A stretch of DNA of 64,000 bases from Pseudoduganella umbonata (GTDB lineage Bacteria > Pseudomonadota > Gammaproteobacteria > Burkholderiales > Burkholderiaceae_D), in NCBI RefSeq assembly GCF_014192225.1, contig NZ_JACHXS010000009.1:186001-250000 (forward strand), in the 5' to 3' direction. Of the stretch, positions 8,425 through 17,026 are shown piece by piece. The position numbers were made by a program, and so were the translations under genes. Each line of letters begins with the position of its first letter. Position 1 is the stretch's first letter. The notes under the pieces were generated by a model that had not been told where the DNA came from, made no database searches, and worked only from the letters and a program-made list of their open reading frames with translations.

Positions 8425-9237
8425 CTAGCGCTGCCAGCCGCGCTGCATGGCTTCCTGCTCCGCCTTCGCGTCCAGCGGGTCGCCGGAAATGCGCTGTTCG
8501 ATCGCCACCTTGACCGGCGGCGCGATATCGATGGCGGCAGCGCCGGCGGGGGCTCCGGTGCCGCTGGCCTGCGCCGGCCGCGGGTTCTGCATCACCAGCG
8601 GCAGGCGCCACTCCTGCCCCGTTTTGCAGGCCAGGCCGGCAAGCTCGAAAGTGCCGCTGCCGCTGGCGAAGCTGCGGCAATAGCTGCCGTCCATCGACAC
8701 GAACGACATGCCGATGCGCACCGCGCCGGCGGCCCGCGCCGCCGCATTGGTGGCCACGCCCGCCGCGCCCGGCGGTACCGACAGTTGCTGCTCGAGGGCC
8801 GTGACGAGGCGGCCCTCGGCCACCAGCGTGCCGTCGCGGCTGGCGACCAGGTCGACCTTGACTTCATCGGCCTGGAAGTACGACAGGCCGAACGTGCCGG
8901 CCAGTACGCCGACCACCAGCACGCCGCCCAGTGCCATCCATTCGGGCCAGGACCAGCGCCGCTCGCGCGTGGCCTTGCGGGCCGCCAGCTGGGACGCCTC
9001 GCGCCGTGCCCGCACCGCGTCGAGGCTGACGATGGTGGCCTGGCGCGGCGGGCGCATGCGCTGGCCGTCGTCGGCCTTGGCAAAGCCGGCGAACACGTTG
9101 CTGCGCCGCGTCTTGTAATAGGCAACGCGCCGGGCCAGCGCCAGGTCGGTGGAACAGGCATGCTCCACCGCGCGGCGCGTGACCATGTCCAGTTCGCCGT
9201 CGGCATACGCGATCAGGGTTTCGTCGGAAAAGCTCAT
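8425..9237 (-). CDS. Anti-sigma-factor-like single-pass membrane protein
   Basis: 270 residues. The N-terminal DETLIAYADGELD with the following helix is the short anti-sigma/zinc-finger-like start seen in regulators of ECF sigma factors, but the His/Cys zinc residues are not all present. One membrane helix is at about 105-122 (MALGGVLVVGVLAGTFGLSY), followed by a periplasmic domain containing two cysteines. No sigma-factor gene is beside it: the upstream neighbour is HU on the opposite strand. Its partner is therefore elsewhere or it has another role. Confidence 0.65.
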   Translation of the reverse strand: MSFSDETLIAYADGELDMVTRRAVEHACSTDLALARRVAYYKTRRSNVFAGFAKADDGQRMRPPRQATIVSLDAVRARREASQLAARKATRERRWSWPEWMALGGVLVVGVLAGTFGLSYFQADEVKVDLVASRDGTLVAEGRLVTALEQQLSVPPGAAGVATNAAARAAGAVRIGMSFVSMDGSYCRSFASGSGTFELAGLACKTGQEWRLPLVMQNPRPAQASGTGAPAGAAAIDIAPPVKVAIEQRISGDPLDAKAEQEAMQRGWQR

Positions 9238-9464
9238 GATGTTGGCCCGCCTGTGTTCAAGGGACGATACTTCATATTAGCACCGGGCCGCGCCGCTTAC
9301 GTGTCCGGCTTGCGTCCGACTCGCGCGCGGGCATCGCATGGCGGTCCGGCGGACCATGCCGCACCGCAGCAGCCCAACAGCCATAAGGGTTTCTATTGTT
9401 TCAAAGGATTACTTTCCGCAAATATTGTGCTAATCTGCGGCCTCTATTAACCACGGAGGTAGTA

Positions 9465-9752
9465 ATGAAAAAAGGCGAACTGATTGCAGAATTTGCGAAG
9501 CGTACCGAAATGTCCGGTGCCGCCGCCAACGACGCAGTGAATACCCTGATTGCCATCGTTACGGAGCGCCTGAAAAAAGGCGACACGGTCGGCATCACCG
9601 GCTTCGGCACCTTCTCGGTCGCCAAGCGCGCTGCTCGCAAAGGCCGCAATCCTGCAACCGGCGAAGCGATCAAGATCGCCGCATCCAAGACGCCAAAATT
9701 CTCGGCCGGTGCGACGCTGAAAGCGGCCGTGAACCCGACCAAGAAAAAGTAA
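9465..9752 (+). CDS. HU-family DNA-binding protein
   Basis: 95 residues with the HU/IHF fold: MKKGELIAEFAKRTEMSG, GFGTFSVAKRAARKGRNPATGE (in part) for the DNA-binding arm, and a Lys-rich end. It is a small basic nucleoid protein. The ATG at 9465 has an exact GGAGGT ribosome site five bases upstream. The extension to a further upstream ATG has no such support. A GC-rich hairpin follows at 9771-9811. Confidence 0.95.
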   Translation: MKKGELIAEFAKRTEMSGAAANDAVNTLIAIVTERLKKGDTVGITGFGTFSVAKRAARKGRNPATGEAIKIAASKTPKFSAGATLKAAVNPTKKK

Positions 9753-9770
9753 ACCCGGATTCACGCCGAA

Positions 9771-9811
9771 ACGGCGGTCAGGGCCCGGTCGCCTCGGGTC
9801 CTGGCCGCCGT
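9771..9811 (+). terminator. GC-rich hairpin after HU gene, probable terminator
   Basis: ACGGCGGTCAGGGCCCGG pairs with CTCGGGTCCTGGCCGCCGT across a TCGC loop with few mismatches, followed by GTTCATTT, a weak U-tract. Confidence 0.6.
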
Positions 9812-9869
9812 GTTCATTTGGCGCGGTGATTTGACAGATATGGTTGGCGGGGCACAGTTGTCAATCAGG

Positions 9870-9953
9870 CTGGCGCAGAATACCGGGCACGGAATAGCGG
9901 GCACGGAATAGCTGGTACAGAATAGCGGGCACAGAAAATCCGGCGCAGCATAT
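9870..9953. repeat. Tandem repeat, 14-bp unit (CGGGCACGGAATAG), 6 copies
   Basis: Units start at 9870, 9884, 9898, 9912, 9926 and 9940; the two at 9884 and 9898 are identical and the outer ones are degenerate. The array fills the spacer between HU and the acyl-CoA-binding gene, ending about 90 bases before that gene's start. Nothing else recognisable lies in 9812-10044. Confidence 0.9.
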
Positions 9954-10044
9954 TGGAGTAGATGCTCTACAGTTTCCCGGCTCGCGATGTCCGCTGTTTT
10001 TGTATGATGCGCGGTACCAAACCCTGCAACCCAACGAGGACACC

Positions 10045-10299
10045 ATGAGCCTGCAACAAGAGTTCGACCAGGCGGTCGCCGATTCGAAGAACCTGCCGGA
10101 GCGCCCGGACAACATGACGCTGCTGAAGATCTACGCGCTGTACAAGCAAGGCTCTTCCGGCGACGCCACCGGCGAGCGCCCCGGCATCACCGATTTCGTC
10201 AACCGCGCCAAGTACGACGCCTGGGCCGCACTGCAGGGCACGTCGCGGGACGACGCGCAGCAGCAATACGTCGACCTGATCGCCGAACTGAAAGGCTGA
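10045..10299 (+). CDS. Acyl-CoA-binding protein
   Basis: 84 residues, the whole length of the ACBP four-helix fold. Conserved residues are visible: FDQAVADSKNLPERP, LLKIYALYKQGSSGDATGERPG and KYDAWAALQGTS (the YxxWxxL core). It binds long-chain acyl-CoA esters in the cytoplasm. The ATG at 10045 follows CGAGGA; the upstream in-frame ATG at 10000 would add residues outside the family fold. Confidence 0.93.
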   Translation: MSLQQEFDQAVADSKNLPERPDNMTLLKIYALYKQGSSGDATGERPGITDFVNRAKYDAWAALQGTSRDDAQQQYVDLIAELKG

Positions 10300-10349
10300 T
10301 CCCGGCGCACCGCGCTACCCTTCCGGCCAGCTCCCGCCGGCCCATGGCG

Positions 10350-10625
10350 TCACTCCGGCGCAAACACCTTGCGCATCTTTTCAGCGACCTTGCTCTGGAT
10401 CGCCGGCGCAAAGGCGCCATACAGGAATCCCAGCTTGATCTGCATCTGCGCCTGCTTTTCCAGCAGCGTCAGCGTGCCTTCGACACCGCTTTTCTCGAAA
10501 CGCAGCACGTCGCCCTGCCATTGGCAGGAAAGGTCCAGTTCGCGCGCCAGCTTGTCGGCCACCTGCTGGGCCGCGGCACGGGCCGCGTCGGGGTCGAGGT
10601 TGTGGGGTTGGGTGATGTTGATCAT
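10350..10625 (-). CDS. Polyhydroxyalkanoic-acid system family protein
   Basis: 91 residues. It begins MINITQPHNLDPDAARAAAQ and carries the family pattern of short beta strands (CQWQGDVLRFEKSGVEGTLTL) and a C-terminal helix ending KMRKVFAPE. Members are small proteins found in polyhydroxyalkanoate-producing bacteria; the biochemical role is unknown. The PHA depolymerase at 13946 in the same window supports a PHA-making host. Confidence 0.8.
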   Translation of the reverse strand: MINITQPHNLDPDAARAAAQQVADKLARELDLSCQWQGDVLRFEKSGVEGTLTLLEKQAQMQIKLGFLYGAFAPAIQSKVAEKMRKVFAPE

Positions 10626-10714
10626 GCGTGGATGGGGCAAAAAGGCGCCATCATGCCACAACGCACCCCGGCCGGCAGCAACTCGGCAGGCAGCAATCCA
10701 GCAGACACCGCATG

Positions 10715-11971
10715 CTACAGCAGACGGAACGCGGCGACCGCCACCGCTGTCGGCGCCAGCGCAGCCAGCAGCAGGTGCAGCGCGGACACCGTCTGCAGCG
10801 CGAAATGCTCCTTCAGGATCGACATGCCGGCCGGGTTCGGTGCATTGGCGATTACCGTCAGGCCGCCGCCGGCCACCGCGCCCGTCACCAGCGCATACTT
10901 GAATTCGTCGCTCAAGCCTTCCACCAGCGAGCCCAGGTAAGTGAGCGCGGCGTTGTCGGTGATCGCCGTCAGCGCGGTCGCGCCATAGAACACAGCGTCG
11001 CTGCTCATGCTCATCAGCGCGGGCTGCAGCCACCACTGCTGCTGCCCGCCCAGCACCACCAGGCCGGCCAGGAAAAACGCCACCAGCAGGCCCTCGCGCA
11101 GGATCAGCCGGTCCTGGAAGCGCTCATACGCATGGACCACGCCGAGGAAGAACAGGAACAGCCCCATGAACACGGCCGGATGGTGCGCGAACAGCACCAC
11201 GCCGGCCAGGAACGCCAGGTGCGCCACGACCAGCGGAAGCGGCACCGTGGCCTCCCGTGGCCCGGCAGCGGGCTTCAGCGCTGCCAGTTCGCGGGCGAAC
11301 AGCGCTGTGACGCCGGCCGCGTTGACCAGCACCGCCAGCGCCGCCTTCCAGCCGATGTGCGACAGCATGAACGGCAAGTCCCAGCCCCATTTGGCCGCCA
11401 CCATCAGCACGGGCGGTGCGGCGTACGGCGTCAGCGTGCCGCCGATCGACACGTTGACGAACAGGACGCCCAGCGTGGCGTACTTCAGCCGTTCCGAAAT
11501 GCCGGCGGCGAAAATGCGTTCGGACAGGATCAGCGCGGCCAGCGTCATCGCGGCCGGTTCCGTGATGAACGAGCCCAGCAGCGGCACGCCGGCCAGCACG
11601 AGGAAATAGGTCATCAGGCCGTCCGGCAGCGGCATGGCGCGGGCCAGCAGCGCCACGGCCGATTTCGTCGTCTGCAGGATCGGCCGCGTGGCGGCGATCA
11701 CCATGATCACGAACACGAACATCGGCTCGGTGAAGTTCCGGCTGTCCACATAGGCCACCGCGTCGCCCGTCCCGCCGGTAATGGCGATGAATGCCACCAG
11801 CACCAGGGCCCAGAAGCCGAACACGACTTCGACCTCGCCCAGCAGGTGCCAGATTCCCGCGTGGGCAGGAAAGCGCTCGGCCAGGCGCTCGAAGAACTGG
11901 GCAGTGAAGGTGTGCAGGATGGCGACGGCGAACAGGACCGCGCCGGCGATTTCGATGGTACTGGGCGTCAT
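10715..11971 (-). CDS. Putative Na+/H+ antiporter (multi-pass membrane protein)
   Basis: 418 residues with about ten to twelve hydrophobic helices. Family-like features are the paired half-repeats FITEPAAMTLAALILSE and the C-terminal ALTAITDNAALTYLGSL, with acidic and Asn residues in broken helices as expected for a cation antiporter of the Na_H_antiport_3 type. It sits on the inner membrane. It is divergent from fdxA with a 248-base spacer that contains a strong hairpin (12065-12093) and the fdxA promoter. Confidence 0.8.
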   Translation of the reverse strand: MTPSTIEIAGAVLFAVAILHTFTAQFFERLAERFPAHAGIWHLLGEVEVVFGFWALVLVAFIAITGGTGDAVAYVDSRNFTEPMFVFVIMVIAATRPILQTTKSAVALLARAMPLPDGLMTYFLVLAGVPLLGSFITEPAAMTLAALILSERIFAAGISERLKYATLGVLFVNVSIGGTLTPYAAPPVLMVAAKWGWDLPFMLSHIGWKAALAVLVNAAGVTALFARELAALKPAAGPREATVPLPLVVAHLAFLAGVVLFAHHPAVFMGLFLFFLGVVHAYERFQDRLILREGLLVAFFLAGLVVLGGQQQWWLQPALMSMSSDAVFYGATALTAITDNAALTYLGSLVEGLSDEFKYALVTGAVAGGGLTVIANAPNPAGMSILKEHFALQTVSALHLLLAALAPTAVAVAAFRLL

Positions 11972-12064
11972 GCATTGCTCCTGGAATCAGAACCAGGAAT
12001 TGTATGCCAGCAACAGCCGGATGCCATGCACGACGGCATCCACAGGCCGGCATTCCAATGCATC

Positions 12065-12093
12065 GGGGCGCGCGCCACCAATGGCGCGCCCCG
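12065..12093. other. Strong GC hairpin in a divergent spacer
   Basis: GGGGCGCGC and GCGCGCCCC arms around a short loop, flanked by GATGC and GCATTT. Both neighbouring genes are transcribed away from it, so it is not a terminator for either of them. Confidence 0.7.
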
Positions 12094-12126
12094 CATTTGC
12101 TTATATGTATTGTGTCTAAGCCTGAA

Positions 12127-12155
12127 TTGTGAGAAAGGGGAAATTGCCCTAAAAT
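12127..12155 (+). promoter_or_regulatory. Sigma-70 promoter of fdxA
   Basis: TTGTGA at 12127-12132, a 17-base spacer and TAAAAT at 12150-12155. It would give a leader of roughly 55-60 bases to the fdxA start. Confidence 0.7.
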
Positions 12156-12219
12156 ACAGTGCTTTGCTGAAGTTGGATTGTGTTATCGACCGCTTCACAC
12201 CAACATTGATAGGACTGCT

Positions 12220-12543
12220 ATGACCCACGTTGTCACCGAATCTTGCATCGCCTGCCGGTATACGGACTGCGTCGATGTTTGCCCGGTAGATTGTTTCCGC
12301 GAAGGCCCGAATTTCCTGGCAATTGATCCCGACGAATGCATCGACTGCGCAGTGTGCGTGGCCGAATGCCCGGTCAACGCCATTTTCGCGGAAGAAGATG
12401 TGCCGTCCGACCAGCAGAATTACATCAAGCTCAACGCGGACCTGTCCCGCAACTGGCCTTCGATCACGAAGACCAAGCCAGCCCTGCCGGAAGCCGAGCA
12501 GTTCAAGGACGTCAAGGACAAGCTCAATTTGCTGGTGCGCTAA
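12220..12543 (+). CDS. fdxA: Seven-iron ferredoxin FdxA
   Basis: 107 residues with the 3Fe-4S/4Fe-4S pattern: CIACRYTDCVDVCPVDCF at residues 9-26 and CIDCAVCVAECPVNAIF at about 40-56, then the long C-terminal extension of the 7Fe ferredoxins (NWPSITKTKPALPEA). It is a small soluble electron carrier. The ATG at 12220 follows a GATAGGA site. The next gene downstream is a ferredoxin-NADP reductase in the same direction, a plausible electron donor. Confidence 0.95.
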   Translation: MTHVVTESCIACRYTDCVDVCPVDCFREGPNFLAIDPDECIDCAVCVAECPVNAIFAEEDVPSDQQNYIKLNADLSRNWPSITKTKPALPEAEQFKDVKDKLNLLVR

Positions 12544-12634
12544 CGGCAGCCTCCCGGTACCCGCGCCACGTGCCCGCCCGGGCACACTCTTGCGCGCGGC
12601 CTGCCGCATTTGAATTCACAGGATAGAAATCGTC

Positions 12635-13702
12635 ATGAATATCGTCAGCACCACTCCAGGTGGTTTCCATGAAACGGATGCCGTCATCATCGGAGCCGGC
12701 CCCGTCGGCCTGTTCCAGGTCTTCGAACTCGGCCTGCTGGAAATCAAGGCCCACGTGATCGATTCGCTGGCGGCCGTTGGCGGCCAGTGCGTCGAACTGT
12801 ATCCGGACAAGCCGATCTACGATATCCCCGCGATTCCTTCCTGCACCGGCCAGGAACTGACGGACGGCCTGCTCAAGCAGATCGAGCCGTTCGGTCCCAC
12901 GTTCCACCTGGGCCAGGAAGTGACCGTCGTGCAGAAGCGCGAAGACGGCCGCTTCGACGTCGAGACCAGCCTGGGCACCAAGTTCATCACGAAGACCATC
13001 TTCATTGCCGCCGGCGTCGGTTCGTTCCAGCCGCGCACGATGAAGACCGAAGGCATCGAAGCGTTCGAAGGTTCGCAGGTGTTCTACCGCGTCAAGGATC
13101 CCGCGCAGTTCGAAGGCAAGAACATCGTCGTCTGCGGCGGCGGCGATTCCGCGCTGGACTGGGCGCTGAACTTCGTCGGCAAGGCCGAGTCGGTCGTGCT
13201 GCTGCACCGCCGTGAGGACTTCCGCGCCGCGCCCGCTTCCGTGGCGAAGATGAAGCAGCTGTGCGAAGACTATGAAATGCAGCTGATCATCGGCCAGGTG
13301 TCCGGCATCGAGACGAAGGATGACAAGCTGTCCGAACTGCGCGTGACGGGTGCCGACGGCGTGACCCGCCGCGTGCCGCTGGACATGCTGCTGGTGTTCT
13401 ACGGCCTGTCGCCGAAGCTGGGCCCGATCGCCGAGTGGGGCCTGGACATCGAGCGCAAGCAGCTGAAAGTTGTGTCCACCGAGAAATTCGAGACGAATGT
13501 GCCGGGTATCTTCGCCGTGGGCGACATCAACACGTATCCGGGCAAGAAAAAACTGATCCTGTCGGGCTTCCACGAAGCCGCGCTGGCCGCCTTTGGCGCC
13601 GCGCCGTATATCTTCCCGGACAAGAAGATCCACATGCAGTACACCACGACGTCGCCAAAACTCCACAAGGTGCTGGGCGTCGAATCGCCAGTCTTCGACT
13701 GA
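12635..13702 (+). CDS. Ferredoxin--NADP(+) reductase, thioredoxin-reductase-like type
   Basis: 355 residues. The FAD-binding GxGxxG is at residues 20-25 (VIIGAGPVGLF), a second dinucleotide motif VVCGGGDSALDWAL binds NADPH, and ETNVPGIFAVGDINTYPGKKKLILSGFHEA closes the FAD site (quoted in part). There is no redox CxxC, which separates it from true thioredoxin reductase. It moves electrons between NADPH and ferredoxin or flavodoxin and lies 91 bases after fdxA. A clean terminator follows. Confidence 0.9.
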   Translation: MNIVSTTPGGFHETDAVIIGAGPVGLFQVFELGLLEIKAHVIDSLAAVGGQCVELYPDKPIYDIPAIPSCTGQELTDGLLKQIEPFGPTFHLGQEVTVVQKREDGRFDVETSLGTKFITKTIFIAAGVGSFQPRTMKTEGIEAFEGSQVFYRVKDPAQFEGKNIVVCGGGDSALDWALNFVGKAESVVLLHRREDFRAAPASVAKMKQLCEDYEMQLIIGQVSGIETKDDKLSELRVTGADGVTRRVPLDMLLVFYGLSPKLGPIAEWGLDIERKQLKVVSTEKFETNVPGIFAVGDINTYPGKKKLILSGFHEAALAAFGAAPYIFPDKKIHMQYTTTSPKLHKVLGVESPVFD

Positions 13703-13738
13703 AGCCAGTCGTCTTACCCAGGGTTCGGACCTGTCCTA

Positions 13739-13769
13739 CAAAAAAGCAGCGGAAACGCTGCTTTTTTTG
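13739..13769 (+). terminator. Rho-independent terminator after the ferredoxin reductase
   Basis: AAGCAGCG, GAAA tetraloop, CGCTGCTT and a run of seven T. The left A-run could also serve the minus strand. Confidence 0.93.
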
Positions 13770-13858
13770 TTTCAACGGCACTATTATCGTAGGAACTACA
13801 GGCTTTTACTGTCATTTTGTTGCTTTTCGTCCCCTTTCCTGCGGTACCTGGAAAATGC

Positions 13859-13886
13859 TTTACGTTAATAATAAACGGCCTATAAT
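13859..13886 (+). promoter_or_regulatory. Probable sigma-70 promoter of phaZ
   Basis: TTTACG at 13859-13864, a 16-base spacer and a consensus TATAAT at 13881-13886, about 60 bases before the depolymerase start. Confidence 0.65.
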
Positions 13887-13945
13887 GGGCTTATGATTTC
13901 CGCGCTGCACTTATTTAAGGCAGCGCATATGACCCGGGAACACCT

Positions 13946-15169
13946 ATGCTTTACCAACTTCACGAGATGCAACGGACCTTCCTGAACCCACTGATGCAGT
14001 GGGCCGAAGCGTCCTCGAAACTGTTCAGCAACCCGGTATCGCCCCTGGCACACACGCCATTCGCGCAGCGGATCGCTGCCGGCTATGAACTGCTGTACCG
14101 CCTGGGCAAGGATTACGAAAAACCGCCATTCGGCATCGACACCACCACCGTCGACGGCAAGCCCGTGTCGATCATCGAACATGCCGCCGTCACCAAGCCA
14201 TTCTGCCGCCTGATCCACTTCCGCAAGGACACGCGCGAGGAACTGAAGCAGCCGACCGTGCTGCTGGTGGCGCCGCTGTCCGGCCACCATTCCACGCTGC
14301 TGCGCGATACCGTGCGCGGCCTGCTGCCGGAACACGACGTGTTCATCACCGACTGGACCGACGCGCGCATGGTGCCACTGAGCGAAGGCCCGTTCCACCT
14401 CGACGACTACATCTATTACGTGCAGGATTTCATCCGCCACCTGGGACCGGACGTGCACGTGATTTCCGTCTGCCAGCCGACGGTGCCGGTACTGGCCGCG
14501 ATCTCGCTGATGGCGTCCAATAACGACCCTAAGCTGCCGAAGACGATGACGATGATGGGCGGCCCGATCGACCCGCGCAAATCGCCGACGGCCGTCAACA
14601 ACCTGGCCATCGAGAAGCCGTTCTCGTGGTTCGAGAACACCGTGATCTATCCGGTGCCGCCGAACTACCCGGGCTTCGGCCGCAAGGTCTACCCCGGCTT
14701 CCTGCAGCATGCCGGCTTCATCGCGATGAACCCCGGCCGCCACGCGCAATCGCACCGCGAGTTCTACATGCACCTGGTGCGCGGCGACGACGATTCGGCG
14801 GAAGGCCACCGCAAGTTCTACGACGAATACAACGCCGTGCTGGACATGCCGGCCGAGTACTACCTGGACACGATCAAGACGGTGTTCCAGGAACACCGCC
14901 TGCCGAACGGCACGTGGGAAGTGGGTGGCCAACTGGTGCGCCCGCAGGACATCAAGAACGTGGCGCTGCTGACCGTGGAAGGCGAACTGGACGACATTTC
15001 CGGTGCCGGCCAGACGCAGGCCGCGCATGAACTGTGCAGCGGCATCCCGGCCGACATGCAGGAGGACTTCGTGGTGCCGCAGGCCGGCCACTACGGCATC
15101 TTCTCCGGCCGCCGCTGGCGCGAGCTGGTGTGCCCGAAGATCACGTCGTTCATCAAGCAGCACGCCTGA
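13946..15169 (+). CDS. phaZ: Intracellular polyhydroxyalkanoate depolymerase
   Basis: 407 residues without a signal peptide. It matches the PhaZ1-type intracellular PHB depolymerases throughout: the N-terminal MLYQLHEMQRTFLNPLMQW, the oxyanion region VLLVAPLSGHHSTLLRDTV (in part), VFITDWTDAR, and a catalytic cysteine in place of serine at VISVCQPTVP (Cys176). The C-terminal GHYGIFSGRRWREL holds the catalytic His. It mobilises stored PHB granules. It has its own promoter in front and a terminator behind, so it is a single-gene unit. Confidence 0.93.
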   Translation: MLYQLHEMQRTFLNPLMQWAEASSKLFSNPVSPLAHTPFAQRIAAGYELLYRLGKDYEKPPFGIDTTTVDGKPVSIIEHAAVTKPFCRLIHFRKDTREELKQPTVLLVAPLSGHHSTLLRDTVRGLLPEHDVFITDWTDARMVPLSEGPFHLDDYIYYVQDFIRHLGPDVHVISVCQPTVPVLAAISLMASNNDPKLPKTMTMMGGPIDPRKSPTAVNNLAIEKPFSWFENTVIYPVPPNYPGFGRKVYPGFLQHAGFIAMNPGRHAQSHREFYMHLVRGDDDSAEGHRKFYDEYNAVLDMPAEYYLDTIKTVFQEHRLPNGTWEVGGQLVRPQDIKNVALLTVEGELDDISGAGQTQAAHELCSGIPADMQEDFVVPQAGHYGIFSGRRWRELVCPKITSFIKQHA

Positions 15170-15188
15170 TCAGGTTCCTCGACGGCTG

Positions 15189-15215
15189 GCCGCCCCACGG
15201 GGCGGCTTTTTTTTT
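15189..15215 (+). terminator. Rho-independent terminator after phaZ
   Basis: GCCGCCCC, two-base loop, GGGGCGGC, then nine T. Confidence 0.93.
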
Positions 15216-15232
15216 GCCCGGCCCGTCCGGGG

Positions 15233-16108
15233 TCAGTCGCCCGCCACCCCTACTTCACCGATCCTGCGCCAGTACGCCTTCTCGACCTGGCCGAAATCGA
15301 CGCCCTTCGCCGCGTCGTTGAACGCCCGCTGCTGCACCAGGCCGGCGTGCGTGCGCTTGAAGCACACATGCACGGTACGCTCCCGGAACAGGCGCTCGTT
15401 GACGGCGATACGGCCGCGGTCCTCCGCGGTGAACCGCGTGGTCAGCAGGTGGCGCAGCACGCGCCGCTCGATCAGCATGGCCGGATAGCGCCGCGCCAGC
15501 AGCTTGCGCAGGTTGGTTTCATCGTTGTCGCCCTCTTCCACGCCGAGCCCGCCCTGGCGAACCAGCGCATCGAACTCGCCGCCGTTGGAAAAACCGCCAA
15601 CGGTGCCGATGCGCACGCCGCGCAGGTCGGTCAGCTGGCCGGCGCGCACGGGCTTGTCCTTCAGGTAGGCCAGTACCGTCAGCGTGGAGCCGACCGGGCT
15701 GGAAAAATGGCACAGCTTTTCCCGTTCGGGGGTACGCCAGACGGCAAGGAAGCCCGCATAGCGGCCATCCTTCAGGCCCAGTTCCATCGTGCGCTTCCAG
15801 GGAAAATAATCGATCCGTGCCGTATAGCCGAGGCGGTCGAGCACCGCGCGCAGCATCGCGCCGGACAGGCCATCGTCGGGCAGCGCATCGCTGACGAACG
15901 GCGGCCATTCCTCGGCGGCGAAGCGGATCGTTTGCGGCGTCTGCGCCGTGGCGGACGTCCACACGGCGGCAACTACACCGCCGAGCACGCAGGACCGGAC
16001 ACGCCGCAAAGCGGCACGCCGTATTCCTTGCAAAGCGGCACGCAGCATGCCGTGCAGTGAGCCGTGCAGTGGACCATGTTCTGCACGATACGGCGCACCG
16101 CATGGCAT
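15233..16108 (-). CDS. Periplasmic binding protein, SBP_bac_3 (amino-acid type)
   Basis: 291 residues. An Arg-rich n-region and hydrophobic core with cleavage around TSATAQ export it; the mature part has the family 3 solute-binding fold (IRFAAEEWPPFVSDALPDDGLSG at the start, in part; DLRGVRIGTVGGFSNG in the hinge). The in-frame ATG at 16108 has GGAGG at five bases' spacing, while the ATGs at 16135 and 16048 have no ribosome site; I chose 16108. No ABC membrane or ATPase subunit is adjacent, as often found for this stand-alone group. Short repeats (GCAAAGCGGCACGC twice, CCGTGCAGTG twice) lie in the signal-peptide coding part. Confidence 0.82.
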   Translation of the reverse strand: MPCGAPYRAEHGPLHGSLHGMLRAALQGIRRAALRRVRSCVLGGVVAAVWTSATAQTPQTIRFAAEEWPPFVSDALPDDGLSGAMLRAVLDRLGYTARIDYFPWKRTMELGLKDGRYAGFLAVWRTPEREKLCHFSSPVGSTLTVLAYLKDKPVRAGQLTDLRGVRIGTVGGFSNGGEFDALVRQGGLGVEEGDNDETNLRKLLARRYPAMLIERRVLRHLLTTRFTAEDRGRIAVNERLFRERTVHVCFKRTHAGLVQQRAFNDAAKGVDFGQVEKAYWRRIGEVGVAGD

Positions 16109-16318
16109 GGGGGCCTCCGGGCGGCGCGTACTCATGCCCGGACGGTCTCGGTGGGGGTTGGCTTTGCATGTTCCATCCATGCATGCTCCCACAAGGCGGC
16201 GGCAAAGCCAAGCGCAGCCTGCCGGCACGGCGTGCCCGCTGCACGAGCGCGCGCGAATGAAGGATAATGCGTCTTTGCTGTCTTTAGCCGCATCCTTTAG
16301 CCGCATCCTGCCCCCATC

Positions 16319-17026
16319 GTGACCGAACCAGCCACCCTCGCCGACCGTATCGAAGACGCCTTGCCGCAAACGCAGTGCACAAAGTGCGGTTATACCGGCT
16401 GCCGCCCGTACGCGGAAGCGATCGCTGCGGGCGAGGCGCGCATCAACCAGTGCCCGCCCGGCGGCGCCGAAGGTATCGTGCGGCTGTCCGCCGTGACCGG
16501 CCATCCGGTCATTCCGCTCAACCCCGAAAACGGCCTGGAACGGCCGCGTGCGGTGGCCTACATCGACGAGGCGCTGTGCATCGGCTGCACGCTGTGCATC
16601 CAGGCCTGCCCGGTGGACGCGATCATGGGCGCGGCCAAGCAGATGCACACGATCATTCCCGAGCTGTGCACGGGCTGCGACCTGTGCGTGAAGCCGTGCC
16701 CGGTCGACTGCATCGTGATGTATCCGGTGACCGAAGCCACCGGCTGGGATGCCTGGTCGCAGCCGGACGCCGATGCCGCCCGCGAACGCCACGATTTCCG
16801 TATCGCCCGCCTGAAGCGCGAGCGCGAGGAGAACGATGCGCGGCTGGCCGCCAAGGCCCAGGCCAAGATGGCCGCCGTCGAGAATCTCGCGCCGGAAAAT
16901 GCCGCCGAGCTGGCCGAGAAGGAACGCAAGCGGGCAATCATCGCCGCCGCGATGGAACGCGCGCGGCTGAAGGCCGAGGCAGCCAAGGCTGCCGCCGCTG
17001 CGCAGGAGAACAAACCTCAACAATGA
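16319..17026 (+). CDS. rsxB: RsxB/RnfB-type electron transport ferredoxin
   Basis: 235 residues from a GTG start. An N-terminal Fe-S motif CTKCGYTGCRPYAEAI (the RnfB four-cysteine cluster, completed by CPPGG) is followed by two 4Fe-4S ferredoxin motifs, CIGCTLCIQACPVDAI and CTGCDLCVKPCPVDCI, and a Lys/Glu/Ala-rich coiled tail from about 160. It lacks the N-terminal membrane helix of RnfB in full Rnf complexes, and no other rnf/rsx genes are near. It overlaps nth by four bases (ATGA), the usual betaproteobacterial arrangement; a role in supplying electrons to Fe-S proteins is plausible but unproven. Confidence 0.88.
   Translation: MTEPATLADRIEDALPQTQCTKCGYTGCRPYAEAIAAGEARINQCPPGGAEGIVRLSAVTGHPVIPLNPENGLERPRAVAYIDEALCIGCTLCIQACPVDAIMGAAKQMHTIIPELCTGCDLCVKPCPVDCIVMYPVTEATGWDAWSQPDADAARERHDFRIARLKREREENDARLAAKAQAKMAAVENLAPENAAELAEKERKRAIIAAAMERARLKAEAAKAAAAAQENKPQQ

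Noticed and set aside
9870..9953. CRISPR array
   Set aside because: Units are contiguous 14-mers without unique spacers and no cas genes are near; the same holds for the other tandem arrays.
16319..17026. Full Rnf complex
   Set aside because: Only the RsxB-like subunit is present; no RnfA, C, D, G or E reading frame is adjacent.
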